Assembly (NCBI GenBank): GCA_902495025.1
Contig: CABUWB010000099.1
Coordinates: 1 to 6,792 of the forward strand
Direction: 5' to 3'
DNA length: 6,792 nt
Source of the DNA: an uncultured Eubacteriales bacterium
GTDB lineage: Bacteria; Bacillota; Clostridia; Lachnospirales; CAG-274
Below are positions 1 through 5,832 of this stretch, piece by piece. The notes beneath the pieces are model-generated. The model ran no database searches. It saw only the letters and a program-made list of their open reading frames with translations, and had not been told where the DNA came from. The position numbers and the translations under genes were made by a program. Position 1 is the first letter of the stretch. Each line of letters begins with the position of its first letter.

Positions 1-321
1 ACGTATGCCGCCTGCATAGTTAACCGCCGCCTGCATAATTTCATCGCCCTCTGATATTTTGCGCTTAATTTCCGCATAATCGGTATCAAGGTCAAAATAG
101 TGATGCCATTTTTCCTTAAACTCCTTTTCGCTGCAGTTATAAAGGGTCAGGCTGTCGCCGCTCTGGCTGGCTGTAAGCGTCCTGCCGAGTGCCGTAATCG
201 TATATTTAAGCTCATCTTCCTTTTCAAAGCGGAAGCATTGTCCGCACTCCAGTATTTCAGCCAAATTAAAATCCTGCAAGCCTGATATTGTGAGATTGCC
301 GTTATTATCAGTATATTTCAT
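1..321 (-). CDS. 8-oxoguanine DNA glycosylase, N-terminal fragment cut by window edge
   Basis: This is the first 107 codons of a base-excision repair glycosylase that would remove 8-oxoguanine from DNA. Seen: the product begins MKYTDNNGNL and carries ECGQCFRF at residues 25-32, typical of the OGG N-terminal domain. YFDLDTDYAEIKRKIS follows at about 75-90, and the fragment ends in YAGGIR, just where the family enters the helix-hairpin-helix glycosylase domain. The catalytic lysine and aspartate lie beyond the left edge and cannot be checked. The ATG at 321 is supported by AAGGTGG (complement of 328-334) six bases upstream. The gene diverges from the DUF6062 gene across a 71-bp spacer; I could not find a convincing promoter for it. 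A DNA-3-methyladenine glycosylase 2-type annotation is the main alternative, since the two families share this fold. Confidence 0.82.
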   Translation of the reverse strand, partial: MKYTDNNGNLTISGLQDFNLAEILECGQCFRFEKEDELKYTITALGRTLTASQSGDSLTLYNCSEKEFKEKWHHYFDLDTDYAEIKRKISEGDEIMQAAVNYAGGIR

Positions 322-332
322 AAAATACCACC

Positions 333-361
333 TTAACAATTAAAATTTTTTATGTTATAAT
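333..361 (+). promoter_or_regulatory. Sigma-A-type promoter for the DUF6062 operon
   Basis: TTAACA at 333-338 (5 of 6 matches to TTGACA) is separated by 17 bases from a perfect TATAAT at 356-361. An extended -10 TG sits at 353-354. Transcription would begin near 368 and leave a leader of about 25 nt containing the AAAGGAGTG ribosome-binding site (377-385). The -35 overlaps the ribosome-binding site of the divergent glycosylase gene. Confidence 0.75.
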
Positions 362-392
362 GATTGTAGATTACGCAAAGGAGTGAATCCCC

Positions 393-1118
393 ATGAAAGA
401 AAAAATTTACACAATCCCAGTAAATGAGGCGTTTGACGAGGGCGGAGAGTGTCCGTTCTGCAATATGTACCGCCGTCTTGAAAAGGAAAGTGTTGAATAT
501 ATGCTTGGTCCTGCCTATATGGAGGACGATATCCGTATGGATACAAACAAAAAGGGTTTCTGCGCACACCATTACAGCCTTATGTACAAGGAGCAGAACC
601 GTCTGGGGCTTGCACTTATGCTGCACACCCACATGCAGAGTATCGGCAGGGAGATTAACGCACTTGTGGAGAAAAGAAAGCCTGCAAAAAAATCACTTTT
701 TGCAAAGAATGATAAAACCGCCAACCCGATAAGTGCGTATATAAATAATGTGACGGAAAGCTGCTATATCTGTGAGCGCATAACGCATACCTTTGAGCGC
801 TATGTTGACACCTTCTTTTATATGTGGGCAAAAATGCCCGAAATAAGGGACAAGGTGCAGTCCTCGCAGGGCTTTTGTCTTAAACATTTTGCCATGCTTG
901 TATCCGAGGGTGAAAAAAAGCTCTCCTCTGCGGAATATGAAAAGCTTATGGATATTATTTTACCTCTTGAACAGGAAAATATCAAGCGTATAACTGATGA
1001 GGTTGAGCATTTTACCGATAAGTTTGATTACAGACATAAGGACGAGCCATGGGGCAACTCACGTGACAGCGTTGAAAGAGGCATACTCAAAACTGCCTCA
1101 CATTTTGTGGAGGAATAA
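393..1118 (+). CDS. DUF6062 family protein with duplicated Cys/His motif
   Basis: The 241-residue product matches what I know of the DUF6062 family, a Clostridia-centred family without an assigned function. Seen: the Cys/His pattern occurs twice. The first copy has C20-x2-C23 and then C57-x2-H60 within GFCAHHY. The second has C124-x2-C127 and then C162-x2-H165 within GFCLKHF. The gap between pairs is 33-34 residues each time, as in an internal duplication. A basic linker (about 93-108) joins the halves. The C-terminus carries DEPWGNSRDSVERGI (218-232), which resembles a conserved family tail. There is no signal peptide or membrane segment, so a cytosolic location is inferred. Tetrahedral zinc or another metal binding is inferred from the residues. 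The start has AAAGGAGTG seven bases upstream. The next gene begins two bases after its stop, which suggests a shared function. Confidence 0.8.
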   Translation: MKEKIYTIPVNEAFDEGGECPFCNMYRRLEKESVEYMLGPAYMEDDIRMDTNKKGFCAHHYSLMYKEQNRLGLALMLHTHMQSIGREINALVEKRKPAKKSLFAKNDKTANPISAYINNVTESCYICERITHTFERYVDTFFYMWAKMPEIRDKVQSSQGFCLKHFAMLVSEGEKKLSSAEYEKLMDIILPLEQENIKRITDEVEHFTDKFDYRHKDEPWGNSRDSVERGILKTASHFVEE

Positions 1119-1120
1119 AA

Positions 1121-1765
1121 ATGACATTTAAGGATTTGAGCTTTAAAAAAAAGCTTGAGCATATCTGGGAATATTATAAATGGGTGATACTTGGTACTTT
1201 GTTTGTAATTTTTGCCGGCGGCTCTATTGTCTACGCAACCATGATTAAGGAAAAGCCTGTTAATTATGCAGGTGTGGCTGTGTACCGCTCGCATATTACG
1301 CAGGAGCAGAGCGAAAGCCTTACATCGGCGCTTAACTCTGCGCTGGGGCTTACTGCACCAGATACCGTTACGCTCAGCAATTACTATTTTGAGGAAAGCG
1401 ACCCCATATTTAATGTTGAGATGGAGCAGAAATTTGTTACCTACCTTTTCTCAAAGGAGCTGCAGGTGGTGCTTGGCGTGCAGAGCGATATTGAAATGCT
1501 CATTGACGCCGAGTATATTGCGCCTCTTAATGAATATTACACAGATGAGGAGCTTGCGCAGCTTGACGAAAAGGGGCTTGTAATGTACCGCACCGACCCG
1601 CTTGATGAAAAGGAAAAGGCTTTTGCCATTGATATTGACGGCTCGTCGCTGTGCAAAAGCAATAAAATTTTTGAGGGCTATGATGAAAAGACCTATGCCG
1701 TAATTGTACCCATAGAGGGTTTTAAGGACAATTCAAGGGCGGTTATAGGTGAGCTTTTAAAATAA
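1121..1765 (+). CDS. Single-pass membrane protein of unknown function
   Basis: I do not recognise a named family. The 214-residue product starts with a short basic amphipathic stretch (FKDLSFKKKLEHIWEYYKW, residues 3-21). One hydrophobic segment follows at about 21-41, and then a mostly acidic, soluble domain of about 170 residues. By the positive-inside rule the N-terminus would be cytoplasmic and the C-terminal domain extracellular; this is inferred. Similar N-termini (LSFKxKxxHIWxYYKW) are common on small uncharacterised clostridial membrane proteins. Its ribosome-binding site GGAGG (1109-1113) lies inside the final codons of the DUF6062 gene, and only two bases separate stop and start, so translation is probably coupled. 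The conserved-looking feature is the pairing with the DUF6062 gene. A secreted protein with an uncleaved signal anchor is the same topology under another name. Confidence 0.75.
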   Translation: MTFKDLSFKKKLEHIWEYYKWVILGTLFVIFAGGSIVYATMIKEKPVNYAGVAVYRSHITQEQSESLTSALNSALGLTAPDTVTLSNYYFEESDPIFNVEMEQKFVTYLFSKELQVVLGVQSDIEMLIDAEYIAPLNEYYTDEELAQLDEKGLVMYRTDPLDEKEKAFAIDIDGSSLCKSNKIFEGYDEKTYAVIVPIEGFKDNSRAVIGELLK

Positions 1766-1772
1766 ATATTGC

Positions 1773-1798
1773 AATACATCTGATGTATTTTGTTTTTT
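1773..1798 (+). terminator. Weak intrinsic terminator of the DUF6062 operon
   Basis: AATACAT (1773-1779) pairs with ATGTATT (1783-1789) around a 3-nt loop and is followed by TTTGTTTTTT. The stem is all A/T except one pair, so it is weak, but it lies 8 bases after the stop codon and carries a U-tract. Confidence 0.5.
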
Positions 1799-1893
1799 AT
1801 GGTAAAAATAGACAATTTGTTTATAATATTATTGGCTATTTTTTAAGAAATCTGAATTTTTTGTGAAACTTGCGGTTTTGGTAATAATTTAGG

Positions 1894-1921
1894 TTGATTT
1901 TTTGGTACAAGTATGTATAAT
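1894..1921 (+). promoter_or_regulatory. Promoter of the candidate small RNA
   Basis: TTGATT (1894-1899) and a perfect TATAAT (1916-1921) are separated by 16 bases. A start site near 1928 would place the first RNA base at the foot of the first hairpin. The -35 matches consensus at 4 of 6 positions. No coding sequence with a ribosome-binding site follows before the terminator at 2041. Confidence 0.55.
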
Positions 1922-1927
1922 TAAAGG

Positions 1928-2072
1928 TGGAGTCAGAGATTGGCTCCCAACCCCAAACCCCATGTATGCGGTTTTACTGACAGTACCCTCCCCCCACACT
2001 GTCATCCCCCTTTATTTTTCCGCATACATATCCACATCCTGGCTCGTCCGACCGTTGGGCGAGCCTTTTTTT
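1928..2072 (+). ncRNA. Candidate C-rich structured small RNA, about 145 nt
   Basis: A promoter and a strong terminator bracket a segment with nested structure and no credible reading frame. Hairpin 1 pairs 1929-1936 with 1940-1947 (8 bp, two G-U pairs, loop AGA). Hairpin 2 has an outer stem of 10 perfect pairs (ATGTATGCGG 1962-1971 with CCGCATACAT 2020-2029). It also has an inner stem of 7 perfect pairs (TGACAGT 1978-1984 with ACTGTCA 1998-2004), capped by the 13-nt loop ACCCTCCCCCCAC. The asymmetric interior loop contains TCCCCC (2005-2010). The linker between hairpins reads CAACCCCAAACCCC (1948-1961). Hairpin 3 is the terminator. Cytosine-rich unpaired segments are known in Firmicutes trans-acting small RNAs that bind Shine-Dalgarno regions; that role here is inferred. 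I cannot assign it to a known RNA class. A cis-acting leader of the downstream gene is less likely because that gene has its own promoter. Confidence 0.65.
2041..2072 (+). terminator. Strong intrinsic terminator ending the small RNA
   Basis: GGCTCGTCC (2041-2049) pairs with GGGCGAGCC (2057-2065), giving 9 bp with one G-U pair around loop GACCGTT. Seven T residues follow at 2066-2072. The arrangement is canonical. Confidence 0.88.
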
Positions 2073-2135
2073 ATGTTAAAAAGGTGTATATTTGTCTGAT
2101 AAATAGTAAATAATTTTGCTTTGCTGCAAAACTGC

Positions 2136-2164
2136 TTGAAAATCGGCACTGTGGAATATATAAT
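2136..2164 (+). promoter_or_regulatory. Promoter of the NimA-like gene
   Basis: TTGAAA (2136-2141) is followed, after exactly 17 bases, by a perfect TATAAT (2159-2164). Transcription would start near 2171 and give a leader of about 30 nt, consistent with a monocistronic gene independent of the upstream small RNA. Confidence 0.72.
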
Positions 2165-2200
2165 TTTTAATTATTATTGGAACGAAATGGAGGAAAAAAG

Positions 2201-2668
2201 ATGTATTCCATGAGAAGAACGGACAGACGGATAACTGCCGAAGAAACGGAAAAGATACTGACAAAGGGACTTTACGGTACGCTTGCAAGCGTAAGTGAGG
2301 ATAACAGTGCCTATGCCGTACCTCTTTTTTATGTTTATGAAAACGGAGCTGTGTATTTTCACTGTGCAGGCGAGGGACATAAGCTGAAAAATATTGCTTA
2401 TAATGACAGGGTATGCTTTAATGTTGTGTCAGATGTTGAGGTTATACCTGATGAGTTTGCCGCTTATTACAGCTCTGCCGATGTATTCGGACGGGCACAG
2501 ATAGTTGGGGGTGATGAGAAAAAGCACGCCCTTATCTCCCTTATTAAAAAATACAGCCATGATTTTTATGATGACGGTATGAAATATATTGATAAGCTCT
2601 ATGATGTTACCACTGTGTGTAAAATTACCGCAGAGTATGTTACGGGCAAGGCTAGGAAAAAGCAGTAA
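2201..2668 (+). CDS. NimA-like pyridoxamine 5'-phosphate oxidase family protein
   Basis: The 155-residue product is a split-barrel flavin-binding protein of the pyridoxamine 5'-phosphate oxidase/NimA-like group. Members bind FMN or related cofactors, and some are linked to 5-nitroimidazole reduction and resistance; the substrate here is unknown. Seen, in order: MRRTDRRI (residues 4-11), the family-typical start; LYGTLASVSEDNSAYAVPL (about 24-42), the first barrel strands; VYFHCAGEGHKLKNI (about 52-66), the cofactor-binding stretch containing the characteristic H and GHK; and an FGRA segment near 97-100. The ATG at 2201 is preferred because GGAGG (2189-2193) lies seven bases upstream. A TTG at 2177 would lie upstream of that site and adds eight residues not typical of the family. 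A second ATG at 2210 is possible. The gene is convergent with dapB and about 15 codons from the dap terminator region. Confidence 0.88.
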   Translation: MYSMRRTDRRITAEETEKILTKGLYGTLASVSEDNSAYAVPLFYVYENGAVYFHCAGEGHKLKNIAYNDRVCFNVVSDVEVIPDEFAAYYSSADVFGRAQIVGGDEKKHALISLIKKYSHDFYDDGMKYIDKLYDVTTVCKITAEYVTGKARKKQ

Positions 2669-2669
2669 T

Positions 2670-2700
2670 AAAAAACGGCTGCTACACAATGTAACAGCCG
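2670..2700 (-). terminator. Intrinsic terminator of the asd-dapA-dapB operon
   Basis: CGGCTG (2676-2681) pairs with CAGCCG (2695-2700). After one C/A mismatch, TACA pairs with TGTA around loop CAA. Read on the minus strand the stem is followed by six U residues (2675-2670), so it works best for the dap operon. It could partly block plus-strand transcripts of the convergent flavoprotein gene, which lacks a good U-tract after it. Confidence 0.85.
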
Positions 2701-2715
2701 CAAAGCCTATTTATT

Positions 2716-3477
2716 TTACTGAATTTCGCTCATAACGTCCTGCATATCATATTTGCCTGCCGCCTTGCCGACAACAAACTTAGCAGCCTTTACAGCGCCC
2801 ACTGCAAATACCTCTTTGCTGTAAGCGGAGTGAGTAAACTCAACGACCTCGTCCTTACCTGCAAAAATAACCTCATGGTCGCCTACGATAGTGCCGCCTC
2901 TTACCGCACTGTAGCCAAGCTGGTTTCTTGTTCTCTTTTCCCTTACCTGACTTCTGTCATACACATATTCAAGCTGATTGCCGCAGCTTTCATTTACGGC
3001 ATCACCAAGTAAAAGTGCTGTACCGCTTGGTGCGTCAATCTTCTGATTATGGTGCCTTTCCACAATTTCAACATCAAAGCCTGCCTCATAGAGTACATCG
3101 GCATACTTTTTAAGTATGCTTGCAAGCAGGTTAATGCCAACGCTCATATTTGCGGAGCGGAAAACAGGTATCTGCTGTGCCGCCTCGTCCATAAGCTTTA
3201 TAGTTTCGTCCGAAAGACCTGTGGTACATATAACAACAGGTATTTTTTTATTAACTGCGTACTTAATTACATTAGGTACGGCTGACGCTGTCGAAAAGTC
3301 AATAATAACATCGGCAGGCATATCACAGTCATTAATATCTATAAATGTAGGGAAAGGCGCATTGCTTGCAACAACGTCAACGCCTGCCACAATCTGTGCG
3401 TCGCTGTCGTTTTTGACAATATCGCATATTACCCTGCCCATATGGCCGTTACAGCCGTTCATAATAACCTTAATCAT
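2716..3477 (-). CDS. dapB: 4-hydroxy-tetrahydrodipicolinate reductase
   Basis: DapB uses NAD(P)H to reduce the product of DapA to tetrahydrodipicolinate, in the cytosol, on the route to diaminopimelate and lysine. Seen in 253 residues: the nucleotide-binding GCNGHMG at 8-14, DFS at 60-62, CTTG at 84-87, FRSANMSVGIN at 106-116, and the family signature ERHHNQKIDAPSGTA at 140-154 with H142, H143 and K146 as the expected catalytic and substrate-binding residues. GGTIVGDHEV (194-203) also fits. The length is slightly below the roughly 270 of the enterobacterial enzyme, as is usual in Firmicutes. GGAGGT (complement of 3484-3489) lies six bases before the ATG. The gap from the dapA stop is 15 bases and contains this site, so the genes share a transcript. 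It is the last gene before the terminator at 2670-2700. Confidence 0.97.
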   Translation of the reverse strand: MIKVIMNGCNGHMGRVICDIVKNDSDAQIVAGVDVVASNAPFPTFIDINDCDMPADVIIDFSTASAVPNVIKYAVNKKIPVVICTTGLSDETIKLMDEAAQQIPVFRSANMSVGINLLASILKKYADVLYEAGFDVEIVERHHNQKIDAPSGTALLLGDAVNESCGNQLEYVYDRSQVREKRTRNQLGYSAVRGGTIVGDHEVIFAGKDEVVEFTHSAYSKEVFAVGAVKAAKFVVGKAAGKYDMQDVMSEIQ

Positions 3478-3492
3478 TGGTATACCTCCGTT

Positions 3493-4383
3493 TTACTTTA
3501 TAAGTCCGAATGCTCTCATGCTCTGCTCCAGCTTAGCTCTGTTATCGTCCTCCATTTCAACAAGCGGAGCACGATAGCCGCCTGCATTCATACCCATCAT
3601 ATTAAGCGCTTCCTTAACAGGGATAGGGTTTACCTCGCTGAAAAGGTTATGCACAAGGTCGATACAGTCAAGCTGCATCTTTGTTGCCTTTGCGGTATCA
3701 CCGTTCATATAGGACATAACCATATCGTGGGTATACTTTGGCGCAACGTTTGAAAGTACGGAGATAACGCCCTTACCGCCTAATGAAAGCACAGGTAAAA
3801 TCTGGTCGTCATTACCGCTGTAAATATCAATTTTATCGCCGCAGCGTGCAGCAATATCAGCCACCTGTGAAAGGTTGCCGCTTGCCTCCTTAACAGCTAC
3901 GATATTGTCAATTTCCGCAAGGGTTTCAACCGTCTTTGGTGCAATATTAAGTCCTGTTCTGCCTGCAACGGAGTACATTATAATTGGCAGGTCAACAGCC
4001 TTTGCAATATCGGTATAATACTTGATAAGACCCTTCTGTGTTGTCTTGTTATAGTATGGTGTTACCATTAAAAGACCGTCAGCGCCGACCTTTTCACATC
4101 TCTTGCAAAGGTTAATGCCATGCGCGGTATCGTTGCTGCCTGCGCCTGCAATAACAGGTATCCTCTTATTCACCTTATTTACGGTGTATTCAATAACGTC
4201 AATCTGCTCATCATCGGTAAGGGTTGACGCCTCGCCCGTTGTACCGCAGATAATGATTGCGTCCGTTTCGTTTGCAATCTGATATTCAAGCATATTTCCA
4301 AGTGCATCATAGTTTACGCTGCCGTCAGCGTTAAATGGTGTTACAATTGCAACGCCTGCACCTGTAAAAAGCGTGTTTTTCAT
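3493..4383 (-). CDS. dapA: 4-hydroxy-tetrahydrodipicolinate synthase
   Basis: DapA condenses pyruvate with aspartate semialdehyde, the first committed step towards diaminopimelate and lysine. Seen in 296 residues (normal length): CGTTGEAS at 46-53 with the threonine pair of the proton relay, TPYYNK at 108-113, Y137 in MYSVAGRTG (136-144) with R142 for the substrate carboxylate, and the Schiff-base lysine K165 in VAVKEASGN. All catalytic residues expected of the (beta/alpha)8 N-acetylneuraminate lyase superfamily DHDPS type are present. The stretch after the catalytic tyrosine is usually YNVPxRTG, so YSVAGRTG is a small departure. The start has AAGGGG upstream (complement of 4392-4397), a less typical site. 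The gene lies 36 bases after asd and 15 before dapB, in the order in which the pathway proceeds. Confidence 0.97.
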   Translation of the reverse strand: MKNTLFTGAGVAIVTPFNADGSVNYDALGNMLEYQIANETDAIIICGTTGEASTLTDDEQIDVIEYTVNKVNKRIPVIAGAGSNDTAHGINLCKRCEKVGADGLLMVTPYYNKTTQKGLIKYYTDIAKAVDLPIIMYSVAGRTGLNIAPKTVETLAEIDNIVAVKEASGNLSQVADIAARCGDKIDIYSGNDDQILPVLSLGGKGVISVLSNVAPKYTHDMVMSYMNGDTAKATKMQLDCIDLVHNLFSEVNPIPVKEALNMMGMNAGGYRAPLVEMEDDNRAKLEQSMRAFGLIK

Positions 4384-4419
4384 GTTAAAAACCCCTTTCC
4401 ATAAACTTATAAATTATTA

Positions 4420-5499
4420 TCAGTCAAAATAGCCCTTAGCTGCCAGAAGCTCTGCCATAAGCACTGCACCGCCTGCAGCACCTCTTAATGTGTTGTGTGA
4501 AAGGCATACAAACTTGTAGTCATACTGGGTATCCTCTCTTAAACGGCCTATTGAAACAGCCATACCCTTTTCAAGGTTTCTGTCGAGCTTAGCCTGTGGT
4601 CTGTTGTCCTCCTCAAAGTAGTTGAGGAACTGCTTTGGAGCTGATGGAAGCTCTAATTCCTGTGGCACGCCGGAGAAATCCTTCCAGCATTCAAGGATTT
4701 CCTCCTTGGTTGGCTTTTTGTCAAAGCTTACAAATACTGCTGCGGTATGACCGTCAGAGCAAGCCACTCTTAAACACTGTGCTGTGATACATGGGCTTGT
4801 TGCATTTACAATCTTGTCGCCCTCAATCTTACCCCAAATCTTCATTGGCTCTTTTTCGGACTTTTCTTCCTCGCCGCCGATGTAAGGTATTACGTTGTCA
4901 ACCATTTCAGGCCATGTTTCAAAGGTCTTGCCTGCGCCCGAAATAGCCTGATAGGTGCATACAAGCACGTTCTTTAAACCAAACTTTCTAAGTGGGTGAA
5001 GTGCTGGCACATAGCTCTGCAGTGAGCAGTTTGACTTAACTGCGATAAAGCCTCTCTTTGTGCCAAGGCGCTTTCTCTGTGCCTCAATAATTTCAATGTG
5101 CTCAGGGTTAAGCTCAGGCACAACCATAGGTACGTCCTCTGTGCCTCTGTTAGCGGAGTTGTTGCTCACAACAGGACACTCTGCCTTTGCATATCTCTCC
5201 TCAAGGGCACGTATTTCGTCCTTCTTCATATCAACTGCGCAGAATACAAAATCCACCATTGATGCAATCTTGTCAACATCTGCTGCTGCATCCATAACAA
5301 CAAGGTTTTCAAGGTTAGCAGGCATTGGCTCTGTCATAGCCCAGCGTGAGCCGATAGCCTCCTTAAGTGTTTTGCCTGCAGAACGTGGGCTTGCCGCAAC
5401 AACAACCACGTTAAACCATGGGTGGTTTGCAAGTAAAAGCGCAAATCTCTGACCTACCATACCGGTAGCACCTATAATACCAACATTATACTTCTTCAT
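4420..5499 (-). CDS. asd: Aspartate-semialdehyde dehydrogenase
   Basis: Asd reduces aspartyl phosphate to aspartate semialdehyde with NADPH and supplies DapA and, elsewhere, the threonine/methionine branch. Seen in 359 residues: the NADP-binding GIIGATGMVGQRF at 7-19, NNSANR at 113-118, the catalytic cysteine C158 in KSNCSLQS, ISGAGK at 186-191, and R244 followed by H251 in LRVACSDGHTAAV as the substrate-binding and acid-base residues. The length and the SNCS/DGHT motifs fit the archaeal/fungal-like Asd branch, also found in many Clostridia, better than the E. coli type. The ATG at 5499 is chosen because AGGAGT (complement of 5507-5512) lies seven bases upstream and the protein then begins MKKYNVGIIG. 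The open frame extends 56 codons further upstream, but that stretch lies in the riboswitch leader. The stop is TGA followed directly by TAATAA in frame. Confidence 0.96.
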   Translation of the reverse strand: MKKYNVGIIGATGMVGQRFALLLANHPWFNVVVVAASPRSAGKTLKEAIGSRWAMTEPMPANLENLVVMDAAADVDKIASMVDFVFCAVDMKKDEIRALEERYAKAECPVVSNNSANRGTEDVPMVVPELNPEHIEIIEAQRKRLGTKRGFIAVKSNCSLQSYVPALHPLRKFGLKNVLVCTYQAISGAGKTFETWPEMVDNVIPYIGGEEEKSEKEPMKIWGKIEGDKIVNATSPCITAQCLRVACSDGHTAAVFVSFDKKPTKEEILECWKDFSGVPQELELPSAPKQFLNYFEEDNRPQAKLDRNLEKGMAVSIGRLREDTQYDYKFVCLSHNTLRGAAGGAVLMAELLAAKGYFD

Positions 5500-5565
5500 T
5501 TTTCTGACTCCTATTCTTATTTTATATATTTTGTGTGCTTTTGTGTATGTCCCGTTTCTGTTCTG

Positions 5566-5599
5566 CGGAAAATACGTTGGTGAAAAATGATACTTTCCG
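5566..5599 (-). other. Hairpin in the asd leader, downstream of the riboswitch terminator
   Basis: On the minus strand CGGAAAGTA (5599-5591) can pair with TATTTTCCG (5574-5566), giving 9 bp with one G-U pair and a 16-nt loop. No U-tract follows, so it is not a terminator. It would form only in read-through mRNA, about 67 bases before the asd start codon, and might affect processing or stability. Confidence 0.45.
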
Positions 5600-5605
5600 T
5601 AAAAC

Positions 5606-5631
5606 AAAAAAGGATTGACGAAAGCCAACCC
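5606..5631 (-). terminator. Regulatory terminator of the lysine riboswitch
   Basis: On the minus strand GGGTTGGC (5631-5624) pairs with GTCAATCC (5619-5612) around loop TTTC, giving 8 bp with two G-U pairs, followed by six U residues. This is the expression platform. The 5' half, read as GGGUUGGCU, can alternatively pair with AGCUAUCC (5661-5654) at the 3' strand of the aptamer's closing stem, with one U-U mismatch. That makes a plausible antiterminator when lysine is absent. Confidence 0.85.
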
Positions 5632-5654
5632 GAGTAAATGAAATATTAACCCCG

Positions 5655-5828
5655 GATAGCTCTCCACCGCACATACCTGCGATGACAGTCACAGGGCTGT
5701 TAGCCGATGCAACCAGACCTGCCCCATTGAGGCAAAGCAGACCTTCGGCATTTTCCCCTTTTGCTCATATTCAGCGACACCTCAATATCTCCTATAAGCT
5801 ACTGATGAAAAACGCACCTCTATCTCTA
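5655..5828 (-). promoter_or_regulatory. Lysine riboswitch (L box) aptamer controlling asd-dapA-dapB
   Basis: The roughly 170-nt leader read on the minus strand carries the L-box signature: GATAGAGGTGCG near the 5' end (5824-5813), CATCAGTAG, GGGGAAAATGCCGAAGG (5758-5742), and GTGGAGAGCTATC at the 3' end (5667-5655). The closing stem P1 pairs GATAG (5824-5820) with CTATC (5659-5655). GCCGA (5748-5744) pairs with TCGGC (5707-5703) and encloses the hairpin TGCCTC/GGGGCA. In this class lysine binding stabilises P1 and promotes termination, so high lysine should switch off the operon. The predicted transcription start (about 5829) lies one base before the aptamer. Its location directly ahead of three lysine-pathway genes supports the call independently of motif matching. 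Confidence 0.92.
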
Positions 5829-5832
5829 TACC

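Noticed and set aside
1928..2072. 6S RNA as the identity of the small RNA
   Set aside because: There is no long closing stem joining the 5' and 3' ends. The structure is separate hairpins with C-rich unpaired segments rather than one rod with a central bubble.
1902..2099. 65-codon open frame across the small-RNA region
   Set aside because: It has no ribosome-binding site, its sequence is dictated by the hairpins and C tracts, and it runs through the terminator.
2114..2131. TTTTGC/GCAAAA hairpin upstream of the NimA-like promoter
   Set aside because: Six weak pairs in AT-rich DNA, with no U-tract and no relation to a gene end.
2177..2200. TTG start for the NimA-like gene
   Set aside because: It lies upstream of the GGAGG site, which would then be inside the coding sequence. 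The ATG at 2201 is seven bases after that site.
3116..3577. 153-codon plus-strand frame opposite dapB/dapA
   Set aside because: It is antisense to strongly supported enzymes, spans two genes, and has no recognisable protein features.
5060..5452. 130-codon plus-strand frame opposite asd
   Set aside because: It is the shadow of the well-supported asd frame: a low-complexity S/A/T-rich product with no start signals.
5500..5667. N-terminal extension of asd by 56 codons
   Set aside because: It lies in the riboswitch/terminator leader. The ATG at 5499 has a well-placed AGGAGT, and the protein then starts at the expected NADP-binding strand.
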